Source: a virus
Direction: 5' to 3' (one strand)
IMG/VR virus record: IMGVR_UViG_3300008262_000024
Location: 28,843-92,842 of that record
Length of the DNA stretch: 64,000 bases
The translations under genes were made by a program, and so were the position numbers. The notes beneath the pieces were generated by a model, which searched no databases, was not told the origin of the DNA, and saw nothing but the letters and a program-made list of their open reading frames with translations. How positions within the stretch are numbered: the stretch's first letter is position 1; each line of letters opens with the position of its first letter. This document shows, in pieces, positions 40,657 through 50,695 of the stretch.

Positions 40657-43600
40657 TTATCTTACTATTTTATCTATATGCTTAATAATACTAATTATAT
40701 CATTGTTAGATAAACATTCTTGTTCTACAACTACAGGTTCACAAGGATTATCTGTTACAAATGTACCAATATCACCTGATTGAAATTCACCTTCATATGG
40801 AGTTAATACAGGATCTACACCACCACTAAATGTTGTAGTTACATCTACATAATCTGCATATTGACCACCTATAGATTGTGAAGATACATATTCATAAGAA
40901 TATCTAAATACGTGAGTATTAAAATAATCAAAACTAGTAGGTGGTGATTGTATAGTACAAACAGAACTTGATGGATTAAGTAAATTAATTTGAAAGTTAT
41001 TTGGAAATGAATTTGTATTATTAAATATATTAACTAACAATTGTCTACTTAAATAGTTTTGAGGAGTTGAATCAGTATATAAGTTTGAAATTAAGGGAGG
41101 TGGTAAAGGATTTAAACCTGAAGTTAAAACTTCTACTTTAAGTTTTCCTACAGTAGGATCTATACCACCTGAATAAACACCATTAAATACATAATCTCCA
41201 AAATTATAATTATATGATAAAAATTGAGAATTATATGCCCAATTACCTGTTCCATATTGTGGAGAAGTTGTTGGTTGTAATGGTGATCTAAATCTAACTT
41301 TTGAGGTAGTTATTTGATTTACTCCACCTGTAAATGGTATTTGTTTAATTAACGTAGGTGGAAAACTTTGTCCTCCTGCAAAAATAGCACCAGTAATAGG
41401 AGAATCAGCCCAATTAGCAGTTGTTAGATATGTAGTACTATTTATTACAACACTACCTGCATTATATGGTGGAGTATTAATTGTAGTTATTCTAATAGGA
41501 ACACCGTTAAACGATCCTCCTGTAAATGGAGGAGCAGTTACTGTTACTACACTACCAACTTTTGTTGCAGTTAATCCTGTTCCAGAATTATTAATATTAA
41601 GAGCAACAATTGTTGCAAGTATTGAAGGTGTTATAGCACTGTTTATTTGAACATCAGCTATAGTTCCTAAACCTGATATAGATAATTGAAAATGAGTAAA
41701 TGTTGCCACATTTCCAAATGTTAATATATTTGTTGCAGAAACATATGTATGCTTTTGTATTTTAAATAATTTATTATTATAAGCAACTTCTTGACCTGTA
41801 GGAGAAACTAATGTAATTGTTGTTGGATTTATAGTAGGTGAAGAACTTATTGATGATAATCCTAAAGGATTAAGTGATGCAATATCATTTTTAAGATTTA
41901 ATATCATTTGATTATAAGAAGGTAAAACTCCACTAGCAGGTGCTTGATATTTTCCTATATATGTATTATCTATATATGCTCTTATTTCTTCACCATTAGA
42001 AATAGTTGCAGTAGTTAATTCAGTAATAAAATTATTAGATGAAATTGATGGTTGTGGTGGAATAATTGCACCAGGTCCTATATATTGTGCAGTATAATTA
42101 AAAGGGTTATTGGCATTAAAATCTGGTACAAGACCATTTTGTATTTCTGAACCATTTGGATAATTATAACTATCTAAAGGTTTTAAAAATATAGTACCAA
42201 CTGCACTATCACTTATTTCAAACTGTTTTGAATTAGCATCAATACCTCCAGTCATAACTGCAGAAGGACTAAACCAATCTGAATAATCATTACTTTGATA
42301 ACCTATATATAATTGAAAAGTATAATTATTATATGTACTACAAACTAATGATTCTGGTAATGTAAATGGTGAAGGATATACTATTAACATTTGATTATTT
42401 GAAACAGATACATTAAATCCAAAAGGTGGATTAACATTTATAGGATTAGAATTAATATCAGCTGCTATATCAGCAAACGATGAATAATTTGTATAAACTC
42501 CATTAGTTATACTTAATGGAGGATTTACATTATCTGTTATAAATAATGTATAAAAACAAGTTGTATCATCAATACCACCTGAATATGTATCACTTGTAGA
42601 ATAAGTAGGTCCTGTTGTAGAGTAAGTTAATGTAGTTCCATTAAATGCAGATCCTGTTGTTGAAGGTGCTTCTATTCTTATTAATGTATTAGTAATTGGT
42701 GCAAGTATAATTGAAGCTGAATAACCAAAAGCGTTGGTATTATTAAAATCAGTAACAAAATCTTGCACAGAATTAAATGGTGGAGATGTTATATTATATA
42801 TAACACCATTTGTTGTATCAGTTACAGTTACATCTACTGGTTTTGGTAATACACCTCCTGAAAATATACCAACTTCATTAATATAAGGAGGTGTTGCTCC
42901 AGTGTAAATTATAGTAATATGATTTCCATTATAATCTTGAGTGTTTAAAGGACTTTCTATTTCAAATAAAGAATATCCAACATTAGTTGATGGTCCTACA
43001 TAAGTCATTACAAAACCATTACCGTTGTTATTATTAAAATCAGTAACTAATGCTGCAGGATTAGCATATGGTCCTACATGAGTAAACATTGTAACAGCAT
43101 TAACTGGTACACAATTTAAACAACTATACCAAAAAGATTTATTTGATGGATTTAATGTACCAAACATTGCTTCATCTTCTACTTCAATAGTCATAGAAGC
43201 TTTTACATGATTAGTACTAAAACTATTACTTGGAATTAATATATCTACATGAGCAGGTGTATTACTTGTAATAAATGGTTGTGGTGGTCCAGAAGTTATT
43301 AAAGCTTGTGCTTGTTTACCACCTATAAATGTATTAGCTATATCAACATCTATACTAGCTCTTGTACCTGTAGGTACAAAATTCTGAGGAATGAATGTTG
43401 TATTAATTGTAGAATCAACTCCACCTTCATACTGATTAAATTCAACTACATATCCACTATAATTAGTTCCATCAAAAGGAGTTATCATTGTATACTGAGT
43501 ACCATCATAAAACAATATCCAATCTGTAGGACCATTAGTATTCCAATGATTAACTATAGCTTCAGGATCATCTATAATAGCTACAGGTATTGTTAATGTA

Positions 43601-44187
43601 TGTAACATTGTTGAAGCAGGAGGAGGTGTGTATACTGTAATATTACCATCCCAAGTACCATAAAAATTATCTATTGTTACAGGAATACCTGTTACTTCTT
43701 CAACAAGTGCTTCTTCAATAGGTGATATAGTACCAGGTGTAAAACTACAATCTGATGTAAAATTAACATCATCTAATGTTAAAACATAAGGTAATGTTGT
43801 ACTTGGATCTATAAGTGTTGAAAATTTAATTACAATCTTTTTATTATTACTATCATAATAATAAGTAAAAGGATAATTAATACTATTAAAATACATACCA
43901 CCAGTATCATCACAATTAAACTGAATTTTAGCTTCAGTTAATTCTGATAAATCATTTAACAATACAGTATATTCTCCTTCAACACAACAACTACAAGTAA
44001 TTGTAGAACCCACTATATTAAAGTTTTTTAGTATTTCTACATACTTTCTAAGTAGTCTTGCTTGTTTTAAAAGACATTCATTGTTTATACCTATTGCTAA
44101 ACCTCCGTAATACTTAATTGTTTTTAAAGCTAAATTATAATAAGCTTTAATAATAGCAGTCTGTATTTTTAATGGTGTTAGTATCAT
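40657..44187 (-). CDS. Giant fibre protein with seven GG(I/V) repeat units
   Basis: 1176 residues. A helical N-terminal anchor (about residues 1-60, with a CSCC motif at 65-68) is followed by repeat units. Each unit ends in a (F/Y)xGG(I/V)-type signature: YEGGVD, FSGGVL, YSGGID, MTGGID, FTGGVN, YSGGID and FSGGVD. Units carry conserved FNNTNxFGY-type turns. The N-terminal anchor probably joins the virion and the repeats form a long shaft. No enzymatic domain is seen. It is translated after the collagen-like gene (ATGA overlap). Confidence 0.65.
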   Translation of the reverse strand: MILTPLKIQTAIIKAYYNLALKTIKYYGGLAIGINNECLLKQARLLRKYVEILKNFNIVGSTITCSCCVEGEYTVLLNDLSELTEAKIQFNCDDTGGMYFNSINYPFTYYYDSNNKKIVIKFSTLIDPSTTLPYVLTLDDVNFTSDCSFTPGTISPIEEALVEEVTGIPVTIDNFYGTWDGNITVYTPPPASTMLHTLTIPVAIIDDPEAIVNHWNTNGPTDWILFYDGTQYTMITPFDGTNYSGYVVEFNQYEGGVDSTINTTFIPQNFVPTGTRASIDVDIANTFIGGKQAQALITSGPPQPFITSNTPAHVDILIPSNSFSTNHVKASMTIEVEDEAMFGTLNPSNKSFWYSCLNCVPVNAVTMFTHVGPYANPAALVTDFNNNNGNGFVMTYVGPSTNVGYSLFEIESPLNTQDYNGNHITIIYTGATPPYINEVGIFSGGVLPKPVDVTVTDTTNGVIYNITSPPFNSVQDFVTDFNNTNAFGYSASIILAPITNTLIRIEAPSTTGSAFNGTTLTYSTTGPTYSTSDTYSGGIDDTTCFYTLFITDNVNPPLSITNGVYTNYSSFADIAADINSNPINVNPPFGFNVSVSNNQMLIVYPSPFTLPESLVCSTYNNYTFQLYIGYQSNDYSDWFSPSAVMTGGIDANSKQFEISDSAVGTIFLKPLDSYNYPNGSEIQNGLVPDFNANNPFNYTAQYIGPGAIIPPQPSISSNNFITELTTATISNGEEIRAYIDNTYIGKYQAPASGVLPSYNQMILNLKNDIASLNPLGLSSISSSPTINPTTITLVSPTGQEVAYNNKLFKIQKHTYVSATNILTFGNVATFTHFQLSISGLGTIADVQINSAITPSILATIVALNINNSGTGLTATKVGSVVTVTAPPFTGGSFNGVPIRITTINTPPYNAGSVVINSTTYLTTANWADSPITGAIFAGGQSFPPTLIKQIPFTGGVNQITTSKVRFRSPLQPTTSPQYGTGNWAYNSQFLSYNYNFGDYVFNGVYSGGIDPTVGKLKVEVLTSGLNPLPPPLISNLYTDSTPQNYLSRQLLVNIFNNTNSFPNNFQINLLNPSSSVCTIQSPPTSFDYFNTHVFRYSYEYVSSQSIGGQYADYVDVTTTFSGGVDPVLTPYEGEFQSGDIGTFVTDNPCEPVVVEQECLSNNDIISIIKHIDKIVR

Positions 44188-44774
44188 ATTGTATATTGAA
44201 TCATTAAATTATATGTAAAAGTATCTGAATTTATTGCAGCTGTTTCAAAATATACATAAGCATTAAATCCTCCAGGTTGACTTTCTGCAGACATTTTTAT
44301 TGGTGTTTGAGTACCACTATAATTTAACAAACCACCAACTCCACATAATTGTAAATTATCATTAAATACTGAAGGAGGAGGTATTGGTAAACTTAAATTA
44401 TAACTTAAAGAACTAATTCCTGAAAAAATAATTTGAATTCTACAAGTACATGTGACAACGTTACCAACTACACTGTATCTACCTGTATTAGGTATAAATG
44501 TTGCACCACTAGGTCCTGTAATAGTACCTGTCCATGAACCAGATAATCCACCAATTAAATCCCATACTGCAGCATTTAATGTATTATCTGAACATATATA
44601 AAAGTTACTTGTAGTTTCATCAAACCAAGTAGAACCTACTACATATCCTTCAGATACATCATTAGTTGTTGTTGGTGCAGCTTGTTGTACATTAATTGTA
44701 CTTATTCCTGAAGGACCAGGAGGCCCTTGTGGTCCTGGAGGACCTATTGGTAATTCTGAATTATAACATGCCAT
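44184..44774 (-). CDS. Collagen-like fibre protein, 196 aa
   Basis: The N terminus has a short collagen-type Gly-x-y tract (IGPPGPQGPPGPSG). A WFDETTSNFYICSDN motif follows, seen in phage fibre linkers, and then a beta-sandwich C-terminal domain of about 110 residues. Such tracts form triple helices and join trimeric fibre parts. It lies within the fibre cluster, with an ATGA overlap to the giant fibre gene. Confidence 0.65.
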   Translation of the reverse strand: MACYNSELPIGPPGPQGPPGPSGISTINVQQAAPTTTNDVSEGYVVGSTWFDETTSNFYICSDNTLNAAVWDLIGGLSGSWTGTITGPSGATFIPNTGRYSVVGNVVTCTCRIQIIFSGISSLSYNLSLPIPPPSVFNDNLQLCGVGGLLNYSGTQTPIKMSAESQPGGFNAYVYFETAAINSDTFTYNLMIQYTI

Positions 44775-44778
44775 AGTT

Positions 44779-45975
44779 TTATATATTAAGTGTTATTGAA
44801 TAAGTGTATACAATTAAATCTCCATCTCCTGCAAGAGGATCACCTGTTCTTGTAGAAAGTTGAAGAGAATAATTAGGAGTAATTCTAACATGAGGAGTAC
44901 CTACAGATGCAGGTGGAAGAAAATCAATACCTGTTACAGTAAATCCTAAACAGTTTTTTGATGCAACTAATTCTGTTGCAGCAGGTCCAGTATATTCAAT
45001 ATCAATTGTAGTATTTGTAGTATATGCTGTTGAACCATACTTATATCTTAATACAAACATTATAGGAACTTCAACTTCTGTTAATGAACCTGATGCAGGA
45101 AGTAATGTAATTGGAGTTGTATTAGAAGTTAATAATTGTCCTGAAGTAATGTAAGTTTCAGTAAAATTTATTCCTTTAAAATTAACTCCAAAATTATTTA
45201 ATGATAAATATGATGCTACAAACTCCTTTATAGAATTATCATATGTAACAACTTTACCATCATCACCAGATCCTAAACCTGTAGTATCTAATTTTTCTAA
45301 TGGTACATTTTTATTAATATAAGTTGATACATATGATGATGTAGTAGCATTATATTCAGCGTATACTTCTACTCCACCATTTAAACAATCATAAGCTGAT
45401 ATACTATGTCCAAATACAGTAAATGTATTTGAGCCTATTGTAATACCACCTGATATAACTACTCTTATTGATGAACCATCAGTAACACTTAATGGTGGTG
45501 TACCTGTTGTTGTAGAACCACTAACTGTATAATTAGATGATAAAGTAACAGCTGGACTTGCAGTTAACACATATGTTCTTTTATCTTCACCTGGACTTAT
45601 TACAAGTGTACCACCAATTGAAGGTACATTAACTGTAGTTACTCCAAAAACTTCTTGTGGTCTTTCACTAAAATCAGGAAAATATTGTAATGTATATCCT
45701 GAACCATCATACATTAATTCAAATGTTCCAGGTTGATTTATTTGATCTTGAGGTAATTGTATACCACCAATAGTTACTGTAAATCCATTTAATAATACAT
45801 TAGCTTGCCATCTAATTGTTGTTTTTACAAAAGGAAATAATGGTACTATTGGTACTATAGAAAATGATGATGTTAAAGCTATTGTTGTAGAACTATTTAC
45901 TAAAATAAAACTACCAGTTCCAACATTTAAAGTTCCTCCTGATGTTGTTATATTATATAATATATATTTTTCCAT
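44779..45975 (-). CDS. Tail fibre-region structural protein, 398 aa
   Basis: Unrecognised beta-rich protein without signal peptide. Two repeats of a strand pattern around GTLNVGTGSFILVNSS and GTLVISPGEDKRTYVL suggest duplicated domains. LEKLDTTGLGSGDDGKVVTYD in the middle resembles the shaft-end motif of phage fibres. The C-terminal 140 residues are a separate beta domain. Placed between two collagen-like genes, it is inferred to be a fibre component. Confidence 0.55.
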   Translation of the reverse strand: MEKYILYNITTSGGTLNVGTGSFILVNSSTTIALTSSFSIVPIVPLFPFVKTTIRWQANVLLNGFTVTIGGIQLPQDQINQPGTFELMYDGSGYTLQYFPDFSERPQEVFGVTTVNVPSIGGTLVISPGEDKRTYVLTASPAVTLSSNYTVSGSTTTGTPPLSVTDGSSIRVVISGGITIGSNTFTVFGHSISAYDCLNGGVEVYAEYNATTSSYVSTYINKNVPLEKLDTTGLGSGDDGKVVTYDNSIKEFVASYLSLNNFGVNFKGINFTETYITSGQLLTSNTTPITLLPASGSLTEVEVPIMFVLRYKYGSTAYTTNTTIDIEYTGPAATELVASKNCLGFTVTGIDFLPPASVGTPHVRITPNYSLQLSTRTGDPLAGDGDLIVYTYSITLNI

Positions 45976-45980
45976 TTGAT

Positions 45981-46877
45981 TTAATTTTTTAATTTTTCAA
46001 TATAAAACATTTTACCTTGAGTAAAAACATTTGCTGCAGGAGAATTTTGAGTCAAAAATACTTTTAATTTTATAGTAACTGTTGTTGTAAAATCAATTGT
46101 TATAGTATTTGTAGGTTCATAAACAACTGTAGTTGGTACATTTGAACCATTACCAATACATTTTACTATATAATTTGCAGATGTACTTGTTAATCTAATA
46201 ATATCTAATTGTAAATTAGCATATGACCTAGAATTAGCAGTTTCATCAATTTCTATAATTGGTTGTTGTAAATAAACTCCTTGTGTATTAGCAACATCAA
46301 CTCCATTTATTTCAAATATAAATTTAGCTGTTGAAGAAACTCCAAGTCCAGCAAGTGATGTATTATTTGTTTGATAAGCTAAAACACTTGATGTAACTTT
46401 ACCAATATCTAAATTATTTTCACATAAATCAGAACCATTTATTGTAGCAGTATACAAAGTTACCCAAAATCCAGTAGTAGTTGTAGGTGCAGAGTTTCCA
46501 GTAGAATAAACTAAAAAAGTACCATTTAAACCTGCAGGTCCTGTTAAATTTCCAATAAAAACCCAAGCACCTGATTGTTGTTCATAATAATCACCATTAG
46601 AAGTATTTAAATAATAATCACCATCATTATATAATGTAGTTGGTGCAACTGCACCATTATACCATACAGAACCAGGATCTCCTTGTGGTATTATAAAATC
46701 AAATATTGCAGCATTTTGAGTACCTGAATTAGTTACTGCTGCAGGTGAACCAGTATTTACATTTCCTATTGATATAGTAGCAGCAGTTCCACTATCTCCT
46801 TGTGGTCCTGGAACTCCTTGAGGTCCTCTTGGTATTGTTGCTGAGTTGCAATTACAATTGCCTGAACATGAACACAT
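45981..46877 (-). CDS. Collagen-like fibre protein with Cys-rich start
   Basis: 298 residues. The N terminus MCSCSGNCNCNSATIP has five cysteines, followed by RGPQGVPGPQGDSG, a collagen-like tract. IPQGDPGSVWYNGAVAPT and a DGDYYLNTSNGDYYEQQ motif are common in phage fibre and head-fibre proteins. A C-terminal beta domain of about 170 residues ends the chain. It is likely a trimeric virion fibre; head or tail location cannot be told. Confidence 0.65.
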   Translation of the reverse strand: MCSCSGNCNCNSATIPRGPQGVPGPQGDSGTAATISIGNVNTGSPAAVTNSGTQNAAIFDFIIPQGDPGSVWYNGAVAPTTLYNDGDYYLNTSNGDYYEQQSGAWVFIGNLTGPAGLNGTFLVYSTGNSAPTTTTGFWVTLYTATINGSDLCENNLDIGKVTSSVLAYQTNNTSLAGLGVSSTAKFIFEINGVDVANTQGVYLQQPIIEIDETANSRSYANLQLDIIRLTSTSANYIVKCIGNGSNVPTTVVYEPTNTITIDFTTTVTIKLKVFLTQNSPAANVFTQGKMFYIEKLKN

Positions 46878-46891
46878 ATTATTTTAGTTTT

Positions 46892-47500
46892 TTAATTGCA
46901 ACCACAACCACAGTCACCTGTAGTTTGATTACATAGTCTTTGAAGTTTTGTTAATAGTTTAGTAAATTCAGCAGTTCCTTTAGATTCTGCTACAGCTTTT
47001 AATGCTTGCAATATACCATCAGCAATTAAAAAATCATCATAAGCTTGAGAATCACAATCATTACATAATAATTCTTGAGCTACTTTAGCTGCAAGTTTAG
47101 ATACACAACATGCTACATTACAATAGACCATAAATTGTGTTTCAGTTTGATAAACATTATCATTATTATCTGTAATACTGTAAACTATATTATAATATCC
47201 ATCTTGAAGAGCATAAGTACCTGCTGAAGTAAGAGGTAAATACTCATATAAATCAAAAGATGGAAAAACTGCAGATTGTATATTTCCCAATACAGAAGTA
47301 GTAACTACAGGTTGATCATTAAATGATATAGATATAGTTGCATCAGTTACATATGGTGAACCTGCATTAGTTCTCCATAATGTACTATTATCATTCCAAC
47401 CATAAGGATTTGTAGTAGAGTTATAAAAACTAGTAGTATCTGTAATGACGATTTTAGTACAATCTACAAGACATGCTGATATTGTTGGTATAAATGCCAT
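46892..47500 (-). CDS. Virion appendage protein with Cys-rich tail
   Basis: 202 residues. An Ig-like N-terminal domain (KIVITDTTSFYNSTTNPYGW) of a type common in Bacteroidota phage appendages is followed by a helical part (KLAAKVAQELLCNDCDSQAYDDFLIADGIL) and a CGCGCN end. Cys-rich N and C termini recur in this and neighbouring genes, which suggests that they contact each other. It follows the terminator at 47529-47568 and a -7-like box. Confidence 0.5.
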   Translation of the reverse strand: MAFIPTISACLVDCTKIVITDTTSFYNSTTNPYGWNDNSTLWRTNAGSPYVTDATISISFNDQPVVTTSVLGNIQSAVFPSFDLYEYLPLTSAGTYALQDGYYNIVYSITDNNDNVYQTETQFMVYCNVACCVSKLAAKVAQELLCNDCDSQAYDDFLIADGILQALKAVAESKGTAEFTKLLTKLQRLCNQTTGDCGCGCN

Positions 47501-47523
47501 TTGTATATAAAATTTTATTTAAA

Positions 47524-47531
47524 CAAAAATA
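47524..47531 (-). promoter_or_regulatory. -7-like box TATTTTTG
   Basis: TATTTTTG on the minus strand, immediately after the terminator hairpin and 23 bases before the ATG at 47500. It matches TAnnTTTG but has no -33 TTTG. It could restart transcription into the fibre genes. Confidence 0.3.
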
Positions 47532-47568
47532 GTGAAAAACCAAGTTCTAAAACTAGGTCCTTCACTAT
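47529..47568 (-). terminator. Hairpin terminator after the 425-residue gene
   Basis: On the minus strand ATAGTGAA (47561-47568) pairs with TTCACTAT (47529-47536). An inner imperfect stem lies between them, and the sequence goes straight into a run of T. It lies 23 bases past the stop at 47592. Confidence 0.7.
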
Positions 47569-47591
47569 CTCTGTTTAGGTTGTTAATTGGA

Positions 47592-48869
47592 TTAACCGCA
47601 ATCGCAAGTACCTGAAACTGGTTTAAATCCTGCACCAGCTACCCAAGTATCAAGAGTAGTTAAAATATCTGCACCTTGATTATTACAAGAATCTTCAATG
47701 TAGAAAATTGCAGAACCCTTGTTTTCACCAGCACCAATGAGTGAAGGAAGCTTGTTTAACCATCCTAATATAGCTACATCATATGTACCATTAGGATCAG
47801 CATCTTGCTCACGGAACAATGGTGGAACTTGGTCTACAAATACCTGACCTTCATCACCCCAAGAAATGTATTCATCATTAGCAGCTTGCTCATAAACACC
47901 TACACCATCAAATGCAGCAGTAGTTGTAACAGGAGTTGTTACAGTACCACTTACAAATGCATCATTAATAAACGGATTAAATCTAACTTTGTCATACTGT
48001 CTCCAACGATTAACATCATACTTTTGTTTGATACCTTCAATCTTAATACCCCAATTATTAGTAGTAGGAGTAACACTAAATACTTGTGTATCAAGATAAG
48101 TTGCACTTTCTCCTTGAAAAGCATAATCTAAAATAATAGTATATGTACCTGCAACACCAGAAAATCCAGTAACTACTTTATAAATAGAAGTATTAGTTGC
48201 AGATGATCCAAATCTAAGATATGTTCCTGAAGTAATAGCAGCAGGACCAGTAGTTGTTATTGTAACAGCTTTTGAATATTTAGTTACTTTTAAATCTACA
48301 ATGTCAGTATCAATTGCAGCAGTACTTGTACTACCATTTACTGTTGATGAAAATACTCTCCAATCAGTAGTTCTATTTGGTTTAAAGTTTTGAATTAAAG
48401 ATTTTACAAGACCTGTAGCAATTTCTTCTTCAGTAGCAGATCCATCTGATTTATAAGTACCATACTTGTAGTTAGCAGGACGCTTACCATAAGCAAATGA
48501 GTTAGGTACATGCTCAAGTTTAATTTCATAGAAAGTATCATTGTTAGTAGCAATTGAACCTGTAGTACCATTGTAACCAATAAAAGATGTTTGTTCAGTA
48601 GCAGCTTGGTAACAAGCAGCAGAATATGCAATTATATCAGCAATGTTTAATCTTACTTGTTGAAGTGGAAGATTAGCACCACGATCTTTTACAATCTTAA
48701 TTGTAGAGTAATCATTAACATTACTAGAATTAAGTACATTGTTACTAACATCTGTTACTACTACAGTTCCAGTAGCAGCTGCACCAGGAGTCATTTTTGT
48801 AGCTGTGGTCACTGCCAAATCAGGTACAATAAATACACTCTTGATATTATTTTTTGAATCTAAAGCCAT
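47592..48869 (-). CDS. Abundant virion protein (head auxiliary or tail), 425 aa
   Basis: Unrecognised by strict motif. It has a beta-rich Thr/Ala-rich body, the crAss-like stretch GIKIEGIKQKYDVNRWRQYDKVRF (about residues 275-298), and a CDCG end. It has its own -7-like box upstream and a strong terminator downstream. Such separate transcription is common for highly made virion proteins such as capsid decoration proteins. The name is inferred from context. Confidence 0.5.
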   Translation of the reverse strand: MALDSKNNIKSVFIVPDLAVTTATKMTPGAAATGTVVVTDVSNNVLNSSNVNDYSTIKIVKDRGANLPLQQVRLNIADIIAYSAACYQAATEQTSFIGYNGTTGSIATNNDTFYEIKLEHVPNSFAYGKRPANYKYGTYKSDGSATEEEIATGLVKSLIQNFKPNRTTDWRVFSSTVNGSTSTAAIDTDIVDLKVTKYSKAVTITTTGPAAITSGTYLRFGSSATNTSIYKVVTGFSGVAGTYTIILDYAFQGESATYLDTQVFSVTPTTNNWGIKIEGIKQKYDVNRWRQYDKVRFNPFINDAFVSGTVTTPVTTTAAFDGVGVYEQAANDEYISWGDEGQVFVDQVPPLFREQDADPNGTYDVAILGWLNKLPSLIGAGENKGSAIFYIEDSCNNQGADILTTLDTWVAGAGFKPVSGTCDCG

Positions 48870-48907
48870 TTTTTTAAAATGTTAAATTGTTGTTAATTTT
48901 TGTTTTA

Positions 48908-48915
48908 CAAATATA
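48908..48915 (-). promoter_or_regulatory. -7-like box TATATTTG
   Basis: TATATTTG on the minus strand, 38 bases before the ATG at 48869, in the AT-rich 55-base gap. TTTG occurs upstream at 15 bases, shorter than the usual 19-21. Confidence 0.4.
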
Positions 48916-48924
48916 TTATTTTTT

Positions 48925-49677
48925 TTATTCCAAAACATCTGCTGTGAGTTGGTTAATTGGTATTTGTTCTCTTACTGCAGCAGACAGTAATTTTACAGCA
49001 ATATCACAAATTCCTTGATGAGTTAGAGGATCTAATTCACAATTAACTTGTGATGATGGTGTATTTAAGTTTACTACTATATCACTTGGGTATTTTAAAT
49101 ATCTCAAATAATATTGAGTTACATTAAATACTCCATCAGTAATAATTCCATGTATTTTTCTCTCAACATTGTTGACAGTTTTTTTACCATGTTCTAGTCT
49201 CCACACAATACCTTCATCACCATTACAATATGGTTTTTTATAAGGATTAGCATAACCTAAATTATACTCATCATGTGTAATTGGAACAATCATTATTCTG
49301 TCATACATATTAGTAGTTCCACACATAGGAATATTTGTAGTACAAGATTCATATATAGGAAGCATAAAATCAGTAGGCAATGCCCAGAGAGTTTCTCCAG
49401 GCAATGCACCTACTTGATTGACACCATTAGTTGTGGGAGGAGTAGTAGACTCTTGAGAGTCCTTTACTAAAGCTGATAAACCTTGGATTCTTATTTCAGT
49501 TTCTTCAAACCCTTCCATATTTCTGTTACTCTTAGGGTTCAACCTTTGAAGAATATAGTACCATTGTGCTTTAGTTAAAAGTATACTAGCTTCAGGATCA
49601 ACAAACCCAGGTGCACTTTGTGAATAAAGTGCATCATAAGTCACTAGTACATTTTCCCACATTTGGTTAGCTGTCAT
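48925..49677 (-). CDS. Head-tail connector / ring-like protein, 250 aa
   Basis: A helical N terminus (TANQMWENVLVTYDALYSQ) leads into LTKAQWYYILQRLNP, then a beta middle. The end, LRYLKYPSDIVVNL, CELDPLTHQGICDIAVKLLSAAVRE, is the C-terminal pattern of crAss-like connector proteins of the gp11/gp4 type. Placed just after the capsid genes, it probably links portal and tail. It overlaps the 320-residue gene by 11 bases. Confidence 0.6.
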   Translation of the reverse strand: MTANQMWENVLVTYDALYSQSAPGFVDPEASILLTKAQWYYILQRLNPKSNRNMEGFEETEIRIQGLSALVKDSQESTTPPTTNGVNQVGALPGETLWALPTDFMLPIYESCTTNIPMCGTTNMYDRIMIVPITHDEYNLGYANPYKKPYCNGDEGIVWRLEHGKKTVNNVERKIHGIITDGVFNVTQYYLRYLKYPSDIVVNLNTPSSQVNCELDPLTHQGICDIAVKLLSAAVREQIPINQLTADVLE

Positions 49678-50629
49678 ATCCTGATTGCTCTTTTAGTCTT
49701 TCTACAATAGCAAAGTTTTCAGGATCTTCAATCCACTTAATAGCTTGTAATTGAGGACCAATATCTTTACCATCTAAGAATTGATATGTTTTTTCTTTAC
49801 TAACAACTAGTGCACCTGCTTTAACTGCTCTCATTAAAAGTAGTTTAGAATCTTTATGAGTATCTTGAACTAGTTTAAGGAAGTTTGTAGGTGAATCATT
49901 AACAATCTTACCCACATAAGCAAACACATAATCATAGTTTGTAGTGTTAGTAATTCTTGAATCATATAACCACATTACTTCTTTAAGTTGTTCAATATCT
50001 GCTTTAATTCTAGCAAACCAAGAGAATGCTTCTAGTTTTGTATTTAGTTCTTGTTTTTCTTGAACTTCAGCTACTTCTTGATCTACAATCATAAATCTGT
50101 AAGTACGCTTTTTGTTCTTTTCAGTAGGAGATGGAGCTACAACATTTTTATTAAGCATTAGAACTTTATACTTAATCATATCCATTGGATTAGATAAATC
50201 CAATACATTAGCTTCATTCTTTAGTTTCACAGTTCCAAGTTTTTGCCAGAAAGTATCAGGGTAAGTATTACCTTTTTCATCTGTTCTTTTCTTGTTAGTG
50301 TCAAGTTCACCTTTATTTAAACCTAACATTCTTTCAAAGAATTCTTGTTCTGTAATTTCTTCATCAGGAAACTGAATAGTTTTTACCTTTTTAATATTGT
50401 CAAGTGGTCTAATAATAAGACCATTCCTTTTACTAATGGGAACTGATAAATATGTGATAGCAGTATTAAACTGATAAGCACCATTGGTTTTATCTTTACC
50501 ATCCTCAGTAATTTGGTATTTATAAGACCAACTATTAGGTCTTACAATAGGTACTACTTTTACTACTTTATCTATTAGAAAGTTTTCCAACTGTTCTGTT
50601 TCTACTTGTTCAATTGTCTTTTTAGCCAT
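49667..50629 (-). CDS. crAss-like conserved head protein, 320 aa
   Basis: Unrecognised outside its crAss-like context directly downstream of the major capsid gene. It is hydrophilic, mixed alpha-beta, without membrane segments. The frame is open further up to a TTG at 50647, but the ATG at 50629 (MAKKTIEQVETEQL) is the natural start. TAACTTTG, a -7-like box, lies just upstream. A minor head or completion protein is inferred. Confidence 0.5.
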   Translation of the reverse strand: MAKKTIEQVETEQLENFLIDKVVKVVPIVRPNSWSYKYQITEDGKDKTNGAYQFNTAITYLSVPISKRNGLIIRPLDNIKKVKTIQFPDEEITEQEFFERMLGLNKGELDTNKKRTDEKGNTYPDTFWQKLGTVKLKNEANVLDLSNPMDMIKYKVLMLNKNVVAPSPTEKNKKRTYRFMIVDQEVAEVQEKQELNTKLEAFSWFARIKADIEQLKEVMWLYDSRITNTTNYDYVFAYVGKIVNDSPTNFLKLVQDTHKDSKLLLMRAVKAGALVVSKEKTYQFLDGKDIGPQLQAIKWIEDPENFAIVERLKEQSGYDS

Positions 50630-50660
50630 AATTCTTATTTTTTGCAAAGTTATAAATAAT

Positions 50661-50682
50661 GGGGGAGATATTTCACTCCCCC
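50661..50682 (-). terminator. Terminator after the major capsid gene
   Basis: GGGGGAG pairs with CTCCCCC around an 8-base loop, starting 13 bases past the capsid stop and followed by ATTATTTATAA. It is the most GC-rich stem in the late block. The poor T run means it may act partly or protect the 3' end. Confidence 0.7.
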
Positions 50683-50695
50683 TTTATTTGGTTTA

